Source of the DNA: Cryptomeria japonica
Lineage: Eukaryota > Streptophyta > Pinopsida > Cupressales > Cupressaceae
Length of the DNA stretch: 64,000 bases
Reading direction: 5' to 3'
Assembly: GCF_030272615.1 (NCBI RefSeq)
Contig: NC_081409.1
Span: forward strand, 20,958,260-21,022,259
The translations under genes and the position numbers were made by a program. The first letter of the stretch is position 1. Every line of letters begins with the position of its first letter. The notes under the pieces were generated by a model that saw only the letters and a program-made list of their open reading frames with translations, did not search any database and was not told the DNA's origin. Shown here piece by piece: positions 22,410-34,419 of the stretch.

Positions 22410-24957
22410 TTGTGCTCTTATGGAATGTAAGGGGCTTGAATAATGACCCTAGACAAAAAGTAGTTCGGGATTTGATTAGGAAACACTCACCTGATGTCCT
22501 TTTCTTGCAAGAAACTAAACTTACTGTGGATAGTATGATGGGTCTCGTACCAAAGCTGTAGGGGCGAGGCAAGTGTCAGTGTGTTGGGGCAGCTAGTTCC
22601 TTGGGAGGGGTGGCCTGTCTTTGGTACCCTTTAAGGTTCCGCCCTATCTGGTGGGTTGCCTCAAGATCCTCTTTATCCGAGGTGCTGGATAGTCTTGAGA
22701 CTGGGGAATTCATCTTGTTTTTGAATATCTATGCTCCCACTGATTTTCAAGGTAAGCAAAGCTTATGGTCACATGTGTCAGGTGTGTGAAGGTTGGCCCC
22801 TTTTCATCCTTGGATTATGGCAGGAGACTTCAATGCCATCCTGGAGTTTAGTGAAAAGAAGGGGGGGTAATGCGGTTGGAACCTTCTTCTTTCCTTTTCC
22901 AAGATAGTATCTCCTTGCTGCAGCTAGTTGACATCAACCCTAGCAATGGCTTGTTCACTTGGAACAACAAGAGGGTGGGAGAGAATTGGATTGCTGAATG
23001 ATTGGATTATTTTCTGGTTTCCTATTTTGGATCAGTGGGGGGTGGTCCACATGTTCTAAGATTCTTGACTGGAGAGGGTCGGATCACTAGCCCATCAAGT
23101 TGGTTTCATCTTTGGCTTGGGTTGCTCGTTCGCCTTCATTCAAATTCCAACTTATGTGGCTTGGGGACCTGTCGTTACAGGTTCTTGTTGAGGACTAGTG
23201 GAGGAAAGGGAGACCGGCCTTTGGCACTGCCATGTACTCTTTTGCCAAGCAGCTACAATTTGTTAAGCTTCAGCTTAAATAGTGGAATCGTCAAGGTTTC
23301 AGGAATGTTTTTCATGAGGAGAAAGCTGCTCAAATTGCGTTGAATGAGATCACCAGTAAAATTAGGGAGCATGGGTTGTTTGAGGAACTGCTTAGAGAGG
23401 AAGACAGGGCTATCAAGGTGGCTAAGGAATGGGAGCTTCAGGAAGAAATATATTGGAAGCAAAGAGGTCATATTGACTGGCTGAAGGAGGGGGACAAGAA
23501 CACTGCTTTCTTCTTCAACTTAGTGAAAGCAAGAAGACATGGAAATTCCATTTCTGTACTGGTTAATGATAGAGGTGAGCAGTGCTTATCCTTGCAAGAG
23601 ATGTCTAGGGAGTCTCTCCAGTTTTTCCAGTCCCTCTTTAGGGAGGACTCTCAGGGGGAAACAGTGGAGGAGAATCTGGTTCTGGATTGCATCCCTTCTC
23701 TTGTCTCAAGGGAGATGAATGAGCAACTTTTGTGTCCTATTTTACTGGAAGAACTTGAGAGGATTGTCTTCCACATGAGGAAAGGAAAGGCTCCTGGACC
23801 GGATGGGTTCCTGGTTGAGTTCTTTCAAGAGTTCTAGGATATAATTAAGCTGGATTTATTGGAAGTAGTCCAAGAGTCCTAGAGGAATAAACATATGCTT
23901 AGGGCATTGAATGTGACCTTCATTGCCCTAATCCCCAAGTGCGAAGGGGCCGACTGGTTAGGCCAGTTCCACCCAATCTCCCTCTGCAATGTGATTTATA
24001 AGATCATCTCTAAGTTGATAGCGAATAGATTGAAGAAGTGCTTGGGGAATGTTATTTCTGAGGAGCAGAGTGGGTTTGTGGAAGGGCGCCAAATTCTGGA
24101 TGGGCTGGTCATTGCTACGGAGACCATTCATTCTATGGCAACATCTAAGGAAAAAGCTATGTTTATCAAGCTAGATATGGCTAAGGCGTACGATAGAGTT
24201 CGGTGGTCCTTCCTTTAGAAGATCCTCAGGGATTTTGGTTTTGTGGAAGAGTGGATCCAGTGGGTTATGAGTTGTGTTACGTCCACCTCTTTCTCTGCGC
24301 TCATCAATGGAGACCATACTGAGCTATTTGGTGCTTCTAGGGGTCTCTGCCAGGGAGATCCTCTCTCCCCTTATTTATTCATTCTTCTTGCTGAGGGTTT
24401 GGGGTGGCTGATTAAGCATAATGTGGGCTGGGGTTTTTTTCAGGGTTGGAGATGGGGGAATGACTTGCAGCCATAGTCTCACCTGTAGTTTGTGGATGAT
24501 ACAACCCTAATGGGGCTTGCTCGGATTAATGAAGCTTCGAATCTATGTAAGGTCCTAGATGTTTATCTTGCAGCATCTAGCCAGATGATCAATGAGGATA
24601 AATCTTCCATCATCTTTTTCAACACTCCTGAGTCTATTCAGAGGAGGATTGCTCTTATCTTGAGATTCCAAGTTGGCTCCCTGCCCCTGATGTATTTGGG
24701 TATTCCTATTTCTCCTAGTAACCCCCCTAGGGAGTCCTGGCAGGGGATCTTGGATAAATTCCACTCCATGGTTGAACACTGGACTCATAGATGGTTATCC
24801 TTTGCGGGGAGGGTTCTACTAATTGAGTCAGTGGTTCAGGCTTTGCCGACCTATCAATGTATGCTTCAGGTGGCTCCTAAGTGGTTCTTGAAGGGTTTGG
24901 ACTCTCTAGCTAGGAAATTCTTATGGGTTGGTAATCTCACCTCTTCCAAATGGAGTC
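22406..24957 (+). pseudogene. LINE ORF2: endonuclease and reverse transcriptase
   Basis: Starts at ATG 22406, overlapping the ORF1 stop. The endonuclease shows LLWNVRGLNN, FLQETKL, NIYAPTDFQG and MAGDFNAILE (to about 22850). The middle part (from about 23340) is a single frame with EGDKNTAFFFNLVKARR and GKAPGPDGF. The reverse transcriptase shows LIPK, SGFVEGRQILDG, KLDMAKAYDRV, CQGDPLSPYLF and the catalytic FVDDT (near 24490), then LMYLGIPISPS. Stops in the main frame include 23835-23837, about 23880, 24216-24218 and two near 24475 and 24486. Several are TAG where TGG or CAG is expected. Frameshifts lie between about 22560 and 23340. The C-terminal part is missing. Confidence 0.8.
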
Positions 24958-25310
24958 TAGAAAATCAAGGAATACTGAAAAAACACATTTTTTCAGTTGA
25001 CTTTCCAGGCTTGTCACTTCCAAGCCAAATCCCAAAGTAAACCCGAACGAAAAGATGGAGGGAAAAATTATGTTTAAAAATCGGATATCCGTTTTTGAAA
25101 AAATAAAAAAATATATTTTAGTAAATTGGGCACAGCTTTTGCATTTTTTATCAAAATTTTGATTTTTTACAGGCATTGGAAAGGTAATTAAGAGCTCTAT
25201 GATATGGAATAGGTATATTTTCAATTATTTGTTTTAAAAAATAATTATAATTCATTTAAATTCATCCTTCATTTTTAAAACATAAAAAACTCGTGACTTT
25301 TTCATATGAT
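24958..25310 (+). repeat. Left inverted repeat
   Basis: Matches the reverse complement of about 33930-34385 over most of its length. Shared blocks include GGATATCC, ATTTTAGTAAA-TGGGCA, TATCAAAATTTTGATTTTT and GGAAAGGTAATT, then AATTATAAT and a CCTTCA-TTTT-AAAC stretch. Near its outer end lies a perfect 9-bp hairpin (CTGAAAAAA / TTTTTTCAG, 24975-24996). Confidence 0.8.
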
Positions 25311-25419
25311 TTCCCCATTGCATGAATTTTTGTAACAATCATCTCAAAATAAACTAAATAAATAATTAATAATAGAAAATTTATGAATTTTTTAAGTTCG
25401 ATAAATTTTGATAAGCCAT

Positions 25420-26480
25420 GTTATCTATGTTTGTTCCTTTCTCCACCTCTCTCTCCTAAACCTATCACTCCACCTGTTTGTTTCTTCCTCCCTCTCTTTT
25501 GTCCATATTTATACATCTCTCTCTAGACCTATATCTCTAACTGTCATTGAATACCTCATTCATTCTGTCAAGCTCTACAAGGTGCTTACATTTCTCCCTC
25601 TTCATAATTTCCTCCTCTATGTCACTCTCTCTTCCCTAAGATCTAGACTAGTCTCTCTGCATTTCCTTCTCATCTCTAGCAACAAAATTCAGAGGAGACA
25701 AGGAGAGGCGTAGGGAAGTATTAAAAAAAGTAGAGGGGGAGAGAGGTGAGAAGGAGAGATTAATTGGGGGGAAGAGAGAGTGTGAGAGAGAGAGAGAGAT
25801 AGAGGTAATTAGGTGGAAGGTGAAGAGAGAGAGAGGGAGGGATGATTGGGGTGAAGAGAGAATGAGATATGAGAGTTTGAGATTATTAGGGGGTGGGAGG
25901 AGAGGGGGAGAGGGGAAAGTATCAACAAAGAGAGAAGAGAGATGGGGACAGAGGTGAAGAGAGACATAGAGAGTAATTAGGGGGTGGGGAGAGGGGGAGA
26001 GAGAAGTATCTAAAAACCCATAGGAGGAGAGAGTTGATCGAGGGTAATTGAGGGAAAGAAATAATGTGAGAGAGAGTTGGGTGTAATTATCGGATAAGAA
26101 GAGAGGGAGAAGAGTAAGTATCAACAAAAGGAGAGAGGGAGAGATGTGGAGAGAGGTGAAGAGAGTGATAGAGAGAGGAAAATTAGGGGGAGCAGAGGGG
26201 AAGAGGGAAGTATTATCAAAGAGATGGACTAGAGAGAGGGTAATTAGGGGGCTCTCTCCCCATCTCTCCCTCCTCTTCCTTTGTTGATACTACCTCCCTC
26301 TCTCCCCCCCTCCCCTTGCCCTAATTACCTCTCTCTAGACCTCTCTCTTTGAACCTCTCTGATCATCTCTCCCTCTCTCCCTTTGTTGATACTTTCCCAT
26401 CTCCCCTCTCCTCCCAACCCCTAATTACCCCAACTCTCTCTAATTCTCCCTTCCCCAAATGCCATCTCTTTGTCATACCT
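25420..26480. repeat. Alternating pyrimidine and purine tracts
   Basis: About 25420-25690 is CT-rich, 25690-26250 is GA-rich, and 26250-26480 is CT-rich again on the same strand. The GA part has repeating modules (AAAGTATCAACAAAGAGAG, GGTAATTAGGGGG). The last CT part carries their reverse complements (CTTTGTTGATACT, CCCTAATTACC), so the two form a large inverted repeat with mirror-like purine strands. Confidence 0.85.
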
Positions 26481-26499
26481 ATCCTCACCTCTAACTTTA

Positions 26500-29400
26500 C
26501 CATATGACCCCTTAGGTGTCGTTAGGGGTCATATTGTGTCCTAATGAGTCATATGGTGTCCTATGAACCCTTAGGACACCATATGATGTTGTTAGGGGTC
26601 ATATGGTGTGCTAAGGAGTCATATTGTGTCTTAAAGGGTCATATGGTGTCATATGACCTCTTAGGACACCATACGACTCCTTAAAACACTATATGGTGTT
26701 GTTATGGGTCATATCATATCCTATGACCCCTTAGGACAATATATTGTCGTTAGGGTTTGTATGGTGTGCTAAGGGGTCATAAGATATCATATGACCACTG
26801 AGGACACCATATGACCCCTAAGGTGTCGTTAGGGGTCATATTGTGTCCTAAGGGGTCATATGGCGTACTATAGCCCCTTAGGAAACAATATGGTGTCATC
26901 ATGGATCGTATGGTGTCCTATGACCCCTTAGGACACCATATGACCCCTTAGGACAATATATGATCCCTTAGGTGTTGTTTGAGGTCATATTGTGTCCTAA
27001 GAAGCCATATGGTGTCCTATGACCCCTTAGGACAACATATGATGGTGTTAGTGGTTGTATGATGTGCTAAGGGGTCATATTGTGTCTTAAGGGGTCATAG
27101 GATGTCATATGACCACTTAGGACACCATATGACCCATTAGGTGTTGTAAGGGGTTATATTGTGTCCTAAGGGTTCATATGGTGTCCTATGAGCCCTTAGG
27201 TGTTGTTAGGGGTCATATTGTATCCTAACGAGTCATATAGTATCTTATAACACCTTAGGATACCATATGGCATCTCATAACCCCTTATAATACCATATGC
27301 TATCGTTAGGGGTTATATGGTGTGCTAAGGAGTTATATTTTATCTTAAAGAACCATAGGACATCATATGACTCATTAGGACACCATATGACCCCTCAGGT
27401 GTTGTTAGGGGTCATATTGTCTCCTAAAGGGTCATATGGTATCTCATGAACCTTTAGGACACCATATGACACCTTAGGATGCCACATGATGTTGATATGG
27501 GTCTTATGGTGTTCTAAGGGGTCATAGGATACCATATGACCCCTAACGACACCATATGATACCATATGACCCCTAACGACACCATATGGTGTCCTAAAGG
27601 CTCATAGAACACCATATGACCCCTTAGGATACCATATGACCCGTTAGGTATTGTTAGGGGTCATATTGTGTCGTAACGGGTCATATAATGTCCTATGACC
27701 CCTTAGGACACCATATGGTGTTGTTGGGGGTTGTATGGTGTGCTAAGGGTCATATTGTCTCCTAAGGGGTGACAGGGCATCATATGACCCCTTAGACACC
27801 ATATGATCCACTAGGTTTTGTTATGGGTCATACTATGTCCAAAGAGGTCAAATGGTATCCCATGACCCTTTAGAACACCATATGACCCCTTAGGACATCA
27901 TATGATGTCGTTATAGATCTTATGGTGTTCTAAGGGGTCTTATGGTGTTCTATAACCCCTTAGGACATCATATGACCCCTTAGGACACTATATGATGCTG
28001 TTGGGGGTCATATTATGTCATAAGGGGTCATATGGTGTCCTATGACCCCTTAGTACACTATATGATGTTGTTAGGGGTTATATTGTGTTCTAAGGGGTCA
28101 TATGGTGTATTATGATCCCTTAGGGCACCATATGGTATCATTATGGGTCATATGGTGTCCTAAGGGGTCATCTGGTGTTCTATGACCCCTTAGGACACCA
28201 TATGGTATTCTTATGGATCATATGGTGTCCAAAGGGATCATATGATGTCCTGTGACCCCTTAGGACACTATTTGGTGTTTTTATGTGTCATATGGTGTCC
28301 TAAGGTGTCATATGGTGTTCTATGACCCCTTAGGATACCATATGACCCCTTAGGATGCCATATGGCATCATTAGGGGTTGTATGGTGTGCTAAGGAGTCA
28401 TATGGTGTCCTATGACCCCTTAGGAAACTATATGACCCCTTAGGTGTCGTTAGGGATCATATTATGTCCTAAGGGGTCATATTGTGTCTTATGACCCCTT
28501 AGGACACCACATGGTGTTGTTATGGGTTGTATGTTGTTCTAAGGGGTCATATGGTGTTCTATGGCCCCTTAGAACACCATATAATGTTGTTATGGGTCGT
28601 ATGGTCTCCTAGGGGGTCATATGGTGTCCTATGACCCCTTAGCACACCATATGGTGTCATTATGTGTTGTATGGTGTTCTAAGGGGTCATATGGTGTTCT
28701 ATGATCCCTTAGGACACCATATGACCCCTTAGGACACCATATGGTGTCATTAGGGGTTGGATGGTGTGCTAAGGGCTCATATGGTGTCTTATGACCCCCT
28801 AGGTATGGTTAGGCATCATTTTGTGTCGTTAGGGGCCATATGGTGTCCTATGACCCTTTAGGACACCATATAGTGTTGCTAGGGGTCATATGGTGTCCTA
28901 TGACCCCTTAGGACACCATACAGTGTCGTTAGGGGTTATATGGTGTCCTATGACCCCTCAGGACACAACAAGACCCCTTAGCTATTCTTAGGGGTCATAT
29001 TGTGCCCTAACGGGTCATATGTTGTCCTACGACCCCTTAGGACACCGTATCATGTAATTATGGGTCTTCTTCTGTTCTAAGGGGTCATATGGTGTTAAAT
29101 GACCCCTTAGGATGCCATACGACCCCTTGGGACACCATATGGTATCGCAAGGAGTCGTATGGTGTCCTAAGGGGTCATATAGTGTCTTATGAACCCTTAG
29201 GACACTATATGACCCCTTAGGTGTCGTTAGGGGTCTTATTATGTCCTAATGGGTCATATGGTGTTGTATGACCCCTTAGGACACCATATGCTTGGGAGAC
29301 TATATGGTGTTATGGGTCATATGATGTCCTAAGGGGTCATATGGTGTCCTATGACACCTTAGGACACCATATGACCCCTTAGGATACCATTTGGTGATGT

Positions 29401-32400
29401 TATGTGTCGTATGGTGTCCTATGACCCCTTATGTGTCGTTAGGATTTATTTTGTGTCCTAAGGGGTCATATTGTGTCCTAAGGGGTCCTATTGTGTCCTA
29501 AGGGGTTGTATTGTGTCCTAAGGGTTCACATGGTGTTCTATGACCCCTTAGAACACTATATGACATCATTAGGGGTCATATTATGTCCTCAGGGGTCATA
29601 TTGTGTCTTATGACCCCTTAGGACACCACATGGTCTCGTTATGGGTCATATGGTGTTCTAAGGGGTCATATGGTGTTCTATGACCCCTTAGGACACCATT
29701 TTTATGTTGTTATGGGTTGTATGGTCTCCTAAGGGGTCATATGGTGTCCTATGACCCTTAGGACACCATATGGTGTCATTATGCGTCATATGGTGTCCTA
29801 AGGGGTCATATGGTGTTCTATGACCCCTTAGGATACCATATGACCCCTTAGGACATCATATTGTGTCAGTAAGGGTCGTATGGTGTGCTAAAGGGTCATA
29901 TGGTGTCCTATGACCCGTTAGAACACCATATGACCCCTTAGATATTGTTAGGTGTCATTTTGTGTCGCGAGGGGTCATATGGTGTCCTATGACCCCTGAA
30001 GACATAATATGACCCCTTAGGACACCATACAGTGTCATTAGGGGTCATATGGTGTATTATGACCCCTTAAGACACAATATGACCCCTTAGGTATTGTTAG
30101 GGCTGATATTGTGTCCTAACGGGTCATATAGTAGACACCATATGGTGTGGTTATGGGTTGTATGGTGTGTTAAGGGGTCATATTGTGTCCTAAAGATTCT
30201 TAGGACATCATATAACCCCTCAGGACACCATATGACCCGCTTAGATATCGTTAGGGGTCATATTGTGTGCTTAGGGGTCATATGGTGTCTCGTGACACCA
30301 TATGACCCCTTAGGACACCATATCGTGTCGTTATGGGTCTTCTTGTGTTCTAAGGGGTCATATGGTGTTCTAAGGGGTCATATGGTTTTATATGACCCCT
30401 TAGGATACCATATGACCCCTTAGGACACCATATAGTATCGTAAATGGTCATAGGATGTTCTAACGGGTCATATGGTGTTCTATGGGGTCATATGGTTTTG
30501 TATGACCCCTTAGGACACTATATGACATTGTTAGGGGTCATATTATGTCCTAAGGGGTCATATTGTGTCTTATGACCCCTTAGGACATGACATGTCATTG
30601 TTATAGGTTGTATGGTGTTCTAAGGGGTCATATGGTGTTCTATGACCCTCTAGGACACCATATTATGTTGTTATGGGTTGTATGGTCTCTTAAGGGGTCA
30701 TATGGTGTCCTATCACCCCTTAGGATACCATATGACCCCTTAGGACACCATATGGTGTCATTATGTGTCGTATGGTGTCTCAAGGGGTCATATGGCGTTA
30801 TATGATCCCTTAGGACACTATATGACCCCTTAGGATACCATATGGTTTCATTAGGGGTCGTAAGGTGTGCTAAGGGGTCATATGGTGTCCTATGACCCCT
30901 TAGGACACAATATGACCCCTTATTATACCATACAGTGTCCTTAGGGGTGATATGGTGTCCTATGACCCATGAGGACATAATATGACCCCTAGGTATTGTT
31001 AGGAGTCATATTGTTTCCTAACGGGTTATATGGTGTCCTACGAACCCTTAGGACACCATATGGTGTTGTTAGGGGTTGTATGGTGTGCTAAGAGGTCATA
31101 TTGTATCCTAAAGGTTCCCAGGACATCATATAACCTCTTAGGACACCATATGACCCCTTAGGTATCATTAGGGGTCATTTTTTTTTGTAAAGGGTCATAT
31201 GGTATCTCATGACACCATATGACCCCTTACGACACCATATCATGTTGTTATGGATCTTCTTGTGCTCTAAGGGGTCATATGGTACTATATGACCCTTTTA
31301 GGATACCATATGAACCCTTGGGACACCATATGGTGTTGTAAAGGGTGGTATGGTGTCGTATGGTGTCCTAAGGGGTCATATGGTGTCCTATGACCCCTTA
31401 GGACACTATATGATGTCATTAGGGGTCATATTATATCCTAAGGGGTAATAATGTGTCTTATGACCCCTTAAAATACCAAATGGTGATGTTATGTGTCGTA
31501 TGGTGTTCTAAGGGGTCATATGGTGTTCTATGACTCTCTAGGACACCATATTATTTTGTTATGGGTCGTATGGTCTCCTAAGGGGTCATATGGTGTCTTA
31601 TGACCCCTTAGGACACCATATAGTGTCATTATGCGTCATATGGTGTCCTAAGTGGTCATATGGTGTTCTATGACCCCTTAGAACACCATATGAACCCTTA
31701 GGACACCATATGGTGTCATTAGGGGTCATATGGTGTGCTAAGGGGTCATATGGTGTCCTATGACCCCTTAGAACAACATATGATCCCTTAGGCGTTGTTA
31801 GGTGTCATTTTGTGTTGTTAGGGGTCGTATGGTGTCCTATGACCTCTTAGGACATAATATGACCCCTTAAAACACCATATAGTGTCGTTAGGGGTCATAT
31901 GGTGTCCTATAACCCGTTAGGACACAATATGACCTTTAGGTGTTGTTAGGGGTCATATTGTGTCCTAACGGGTCATATGGTGTCCTACGACCCCTTAGAA
32001 CACCATATGGTGTCGTTAGTGGTTGTATGGTGTGCTAAGAGGTCATATTGTGTCCTAAAGGTTCCTAGGACATCATATAATCCTTTAGGACACCATATGT
32101 CCCCTTAGGTATCGTTAGTGGTCATATTGTGTCCTAAGGGCTCATATGGTGTCTCCTGACATGATATGACCCCTTAGGACACCATATCGTGTTGTTATGG
32201 GTCTTCTTGTGTTATAAGGGGTCATATGGTGTTATATGACCCCTTAGGATACCATATGACCCCTTAGGATACCATATGACCCCTTAGGACACCATATGGT
32301 GTCGTAAGGGATTGCATGGTACCATATGGTGTCCTAAGGGGTCATATGGTGTTCTATGACCCCTTAGGACACTATATGACTCCTTAGGTGTCGTCATGGG

Positions 32401-32775
32401 TCGTATTGTGTCCTAATGGCTCATATGGCATTATATGACTCCTTAGGACACTATATGACCCCTTGGGACACTATATGGTGCTATGGGTCGTATGGTGTCC
32501 TATAATCCCTTAGGACACCATATTGTGTCATTAGGGGTCGTATGGTGTCCTAAGTAGTCATTTGGTGTCTTATGACCCTTTAGGACACCATATCATGTCA
32601 TTAGGGGTCTTATGGTGTCTTAAGGGGTCATATGGTGTTTTATGACCCCTTAGGACACCATATGACCACTTAGGAGACCATATGGCATCGTTAGAAGTCA
32701 TATTGTGTCCTAAGGGGTCATATGATATTATATGACCCCTTAGGACATGATATAACCCCTTAGGAGACCATATAT
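26500..32775. repeat. 20-bp minisatellite with frequent inversions, ~310 units
   Basis: The basic unit is GGGGTCATATGGTGTCCTAA, 20 bp. Its reverse complement (TTAGGACACCATATGACCCC) is equally common on the same strand, and the two orientations alternate in short runs. Spacing stays in a 20-bp register across orientation switches because CATATG and CCTTAGG-like parts are themselves palindromic. Variants replace GGTGTCC with TTGTGTCC or GGTGTCGT. Open frames of 70-110 codons inside it are by-products of the repeat. Confidence 0.95.
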
Positions 32776-33870
32776 ACTAAGTTTCAAATAAGGAGAGATG
32801 TAAGGGTGAAGAGAGATGAAGAACTAAAGAGAGGGAAAAGAACTAAAGGACAAGGACATAAATAGAGATATAGATATTAAGGAGTATGAAGTGAGAGGGA
32901 GAAAAACTAAAGGACAAGGATGGATATAAAGAGGTAGACATATCTAGATATTGAAAAGGAGAGAGGAAGATAGAGATAAAAAATGAAGATAAAAGGAGAG
33001 CAAGATGAATAGATATAGAGAAAGAGAGAGGTAAAGACAAAGATAAATATATGAAGAGATGGAGAAAAATTGATAGAGAGTGGTAAAGAGATAGATAGAA
33101 AAGGGAAGAGATAGAGAGATATAAAGGAAGATAAATATTGATAGATAGAGAGATATAGATAGTGCAAGAGAGTGAGAAAGAGAGATAGAGATTATAGATA
33201 GGTATAGATAGAGAGGGAGAGAGACAGAAAGAGGAAGATATAGAGATATATAAAGGCACTATAGAGAAGGATGTGTGGAGAGAGACAAAGATATATAAAG
33301 ATGGAGTAAATAAAGATATAAAGGTAGAGAAAGGGAAAGATACTTCAAGAGGGTAATAGAGGAAGAGACATAGAAGTAGATTAATCATGTATAGAGGAAG
33401 ATATATAAAGATAGAGGAACATATAAAAAGAGAGATTGATAGGGAAAGAGATGGAGATGTGAAGATGGAGATAGAGATAGATATGGATAGAAAGTGATAG
33501 AGAGAGCAAGACAAATGGAGGGAGAGATGGAGTGAATAAGTGAGATTTAGAGATAATGAGATATAAATATACATGGAGATAGATCTATAGGGATATAGAG
33601 ATAGAGGGGACAAGATAGGGAGAGAAAGGAGGTGATAGAGACAAATAATATATAAGTATAGGTAGGATAACGTATAGGAGGGAGATAAATAGAGAGAAGA
33701 GAGATTATTAGAGAGAAATATAGAAATAAGGAGGGAAAATGAAGGAGTGGGAGAGAGAGAGATAGGAATGGAAAGATGGAGATATATGCAGAGATGCATG
33801 TAACTTGGGAATTTATTTATCTAGATGGGATGAGAAAATAAGTGACATAATTAGATAAGAAAGAGATATA
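32776..33870 (+). repeat. GA/GATA-rich low-complexity tract
   Basis: About 1.1 kb of purine-rich sequence built from GAGA, GATAGAGA and AAAGA words. The minus strand is open for 318 codons, but that frame is only Ser/Leu/Ile/Tyr-rich low complexity. It mirrors the CT-rich tract next to the left inverted repeat. Confidence 0.9.
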
Positions 33871-33929
33871 TAAAATATATTATATAAGTATAGATAGACA
33901 AGTGATAGATAAAGGAGGTGATAGGATAA

Positions 33930-34385
33930 AAATGAGACTTTGTATGCAAAATTTGTGAGTATTTAAAGTTTCAAAATTGAAGGACTAAATTAAAATGATT
34001 ATAATTACTTTTTGGTCTATAATATCATAAAAGTACCTCATCCATTTGATAGGTCTCTGAATTACCTTTCCAAAGCCTATGAAAAATCAAAATTTTGATA
34101 AGAAACACAAAAGTTATGCCCATTTTACTAAAGTATATTTTTTCTGTGGAGAAAAATGGATATCCAATTTGGAAAAGTATGACATCACAGTAGTGACATC
34201 ACAAATTGATATCCGATATATTATCGGATATCCAATATTAATGGATATCCGATTTGGTTTGGTATTACCAAACCAAATTTAAATTTTGGCCAACCCAAAG
34301 AAAAAGTCAAAGCGGATTTTGGCGTGTTTGGAAAGGTTTAAAATGTATTTTTTTCTCCATTGCCACTTTTTGGCCCCCCATGATC
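33930..34385 (-). repeat. Right inverted repeat
   Basis: Reverse complement of the left repeat at roughly 70 percent by eye. It also contains a local set of ATATCC/GGATAT palindromes (34200-34255) that the left copy mostly lacks. Beyond about 34385 the sequence resembles the region upstream of the receptor-like gene at 45498. Confidence 0.75.
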
Positions 34386-34419
34386 TTGCACATACCCTAG
34401 TGCTTAAATACACTAACAT

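Larger units (their letters stand above)
21742..24957 (+). mobile_element. L1-type LINE, both ends incomplete
   Basis: Contains the end of ORF1 and most of ORF2 (endonuclease and reverse transcriptase) of a plant L1-like non-LTR retrotransposon. The 5' part is lost in the gap. The 3' end is lost at about 24957, where ORF2 similarity stops after a KWFLKGLDSLARKFLWVG-like stretch and the inverted-repeat structure begins, so the tail, 3' UTR and target-site duplication are absent. Several in-frame stops and frameshifts make it inactive. Confidence 0.85.
24958..34385. mobile_element. ~9.4-kb inverted-repeat-bounded minisatellite block
   Basis: Long imperfect inverted repeats (24958-25310 and about 33930-34385) enclose pyrimidine/purine tracts and a 20-bp minisatellite. 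No protein-coding gene is recognised inside. Shape and length suggest a foldback-like or large non-autonomous TIR element that has amplified an internal tandem repeat. No target-site duplication was found: the left side borders truncated LINE sequence and the right side borders sequence related to the upstream region of the receptor-like gene. Segmental rearrangement is therefore an alternative. Confidence 0.5.

Noticed and set aside
25648-26127. 159-codon minus-strand open frame
   Set aside because: Same cause: a CT-rich reading of a purine tract, no protein-like pattern.
30094-30978. Several 70-112 codon frames in the minisatellite
   Set aside because: Products are translated 20-bp repeats and appear in both strands; not genes.
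32843-33799. 318-codon minus-strand open frame
   Set aside because: It is the reverse of a GA/GATA-rich tract; the product is only Ser/Leu/Ile/Tyr low complexity with no domain.
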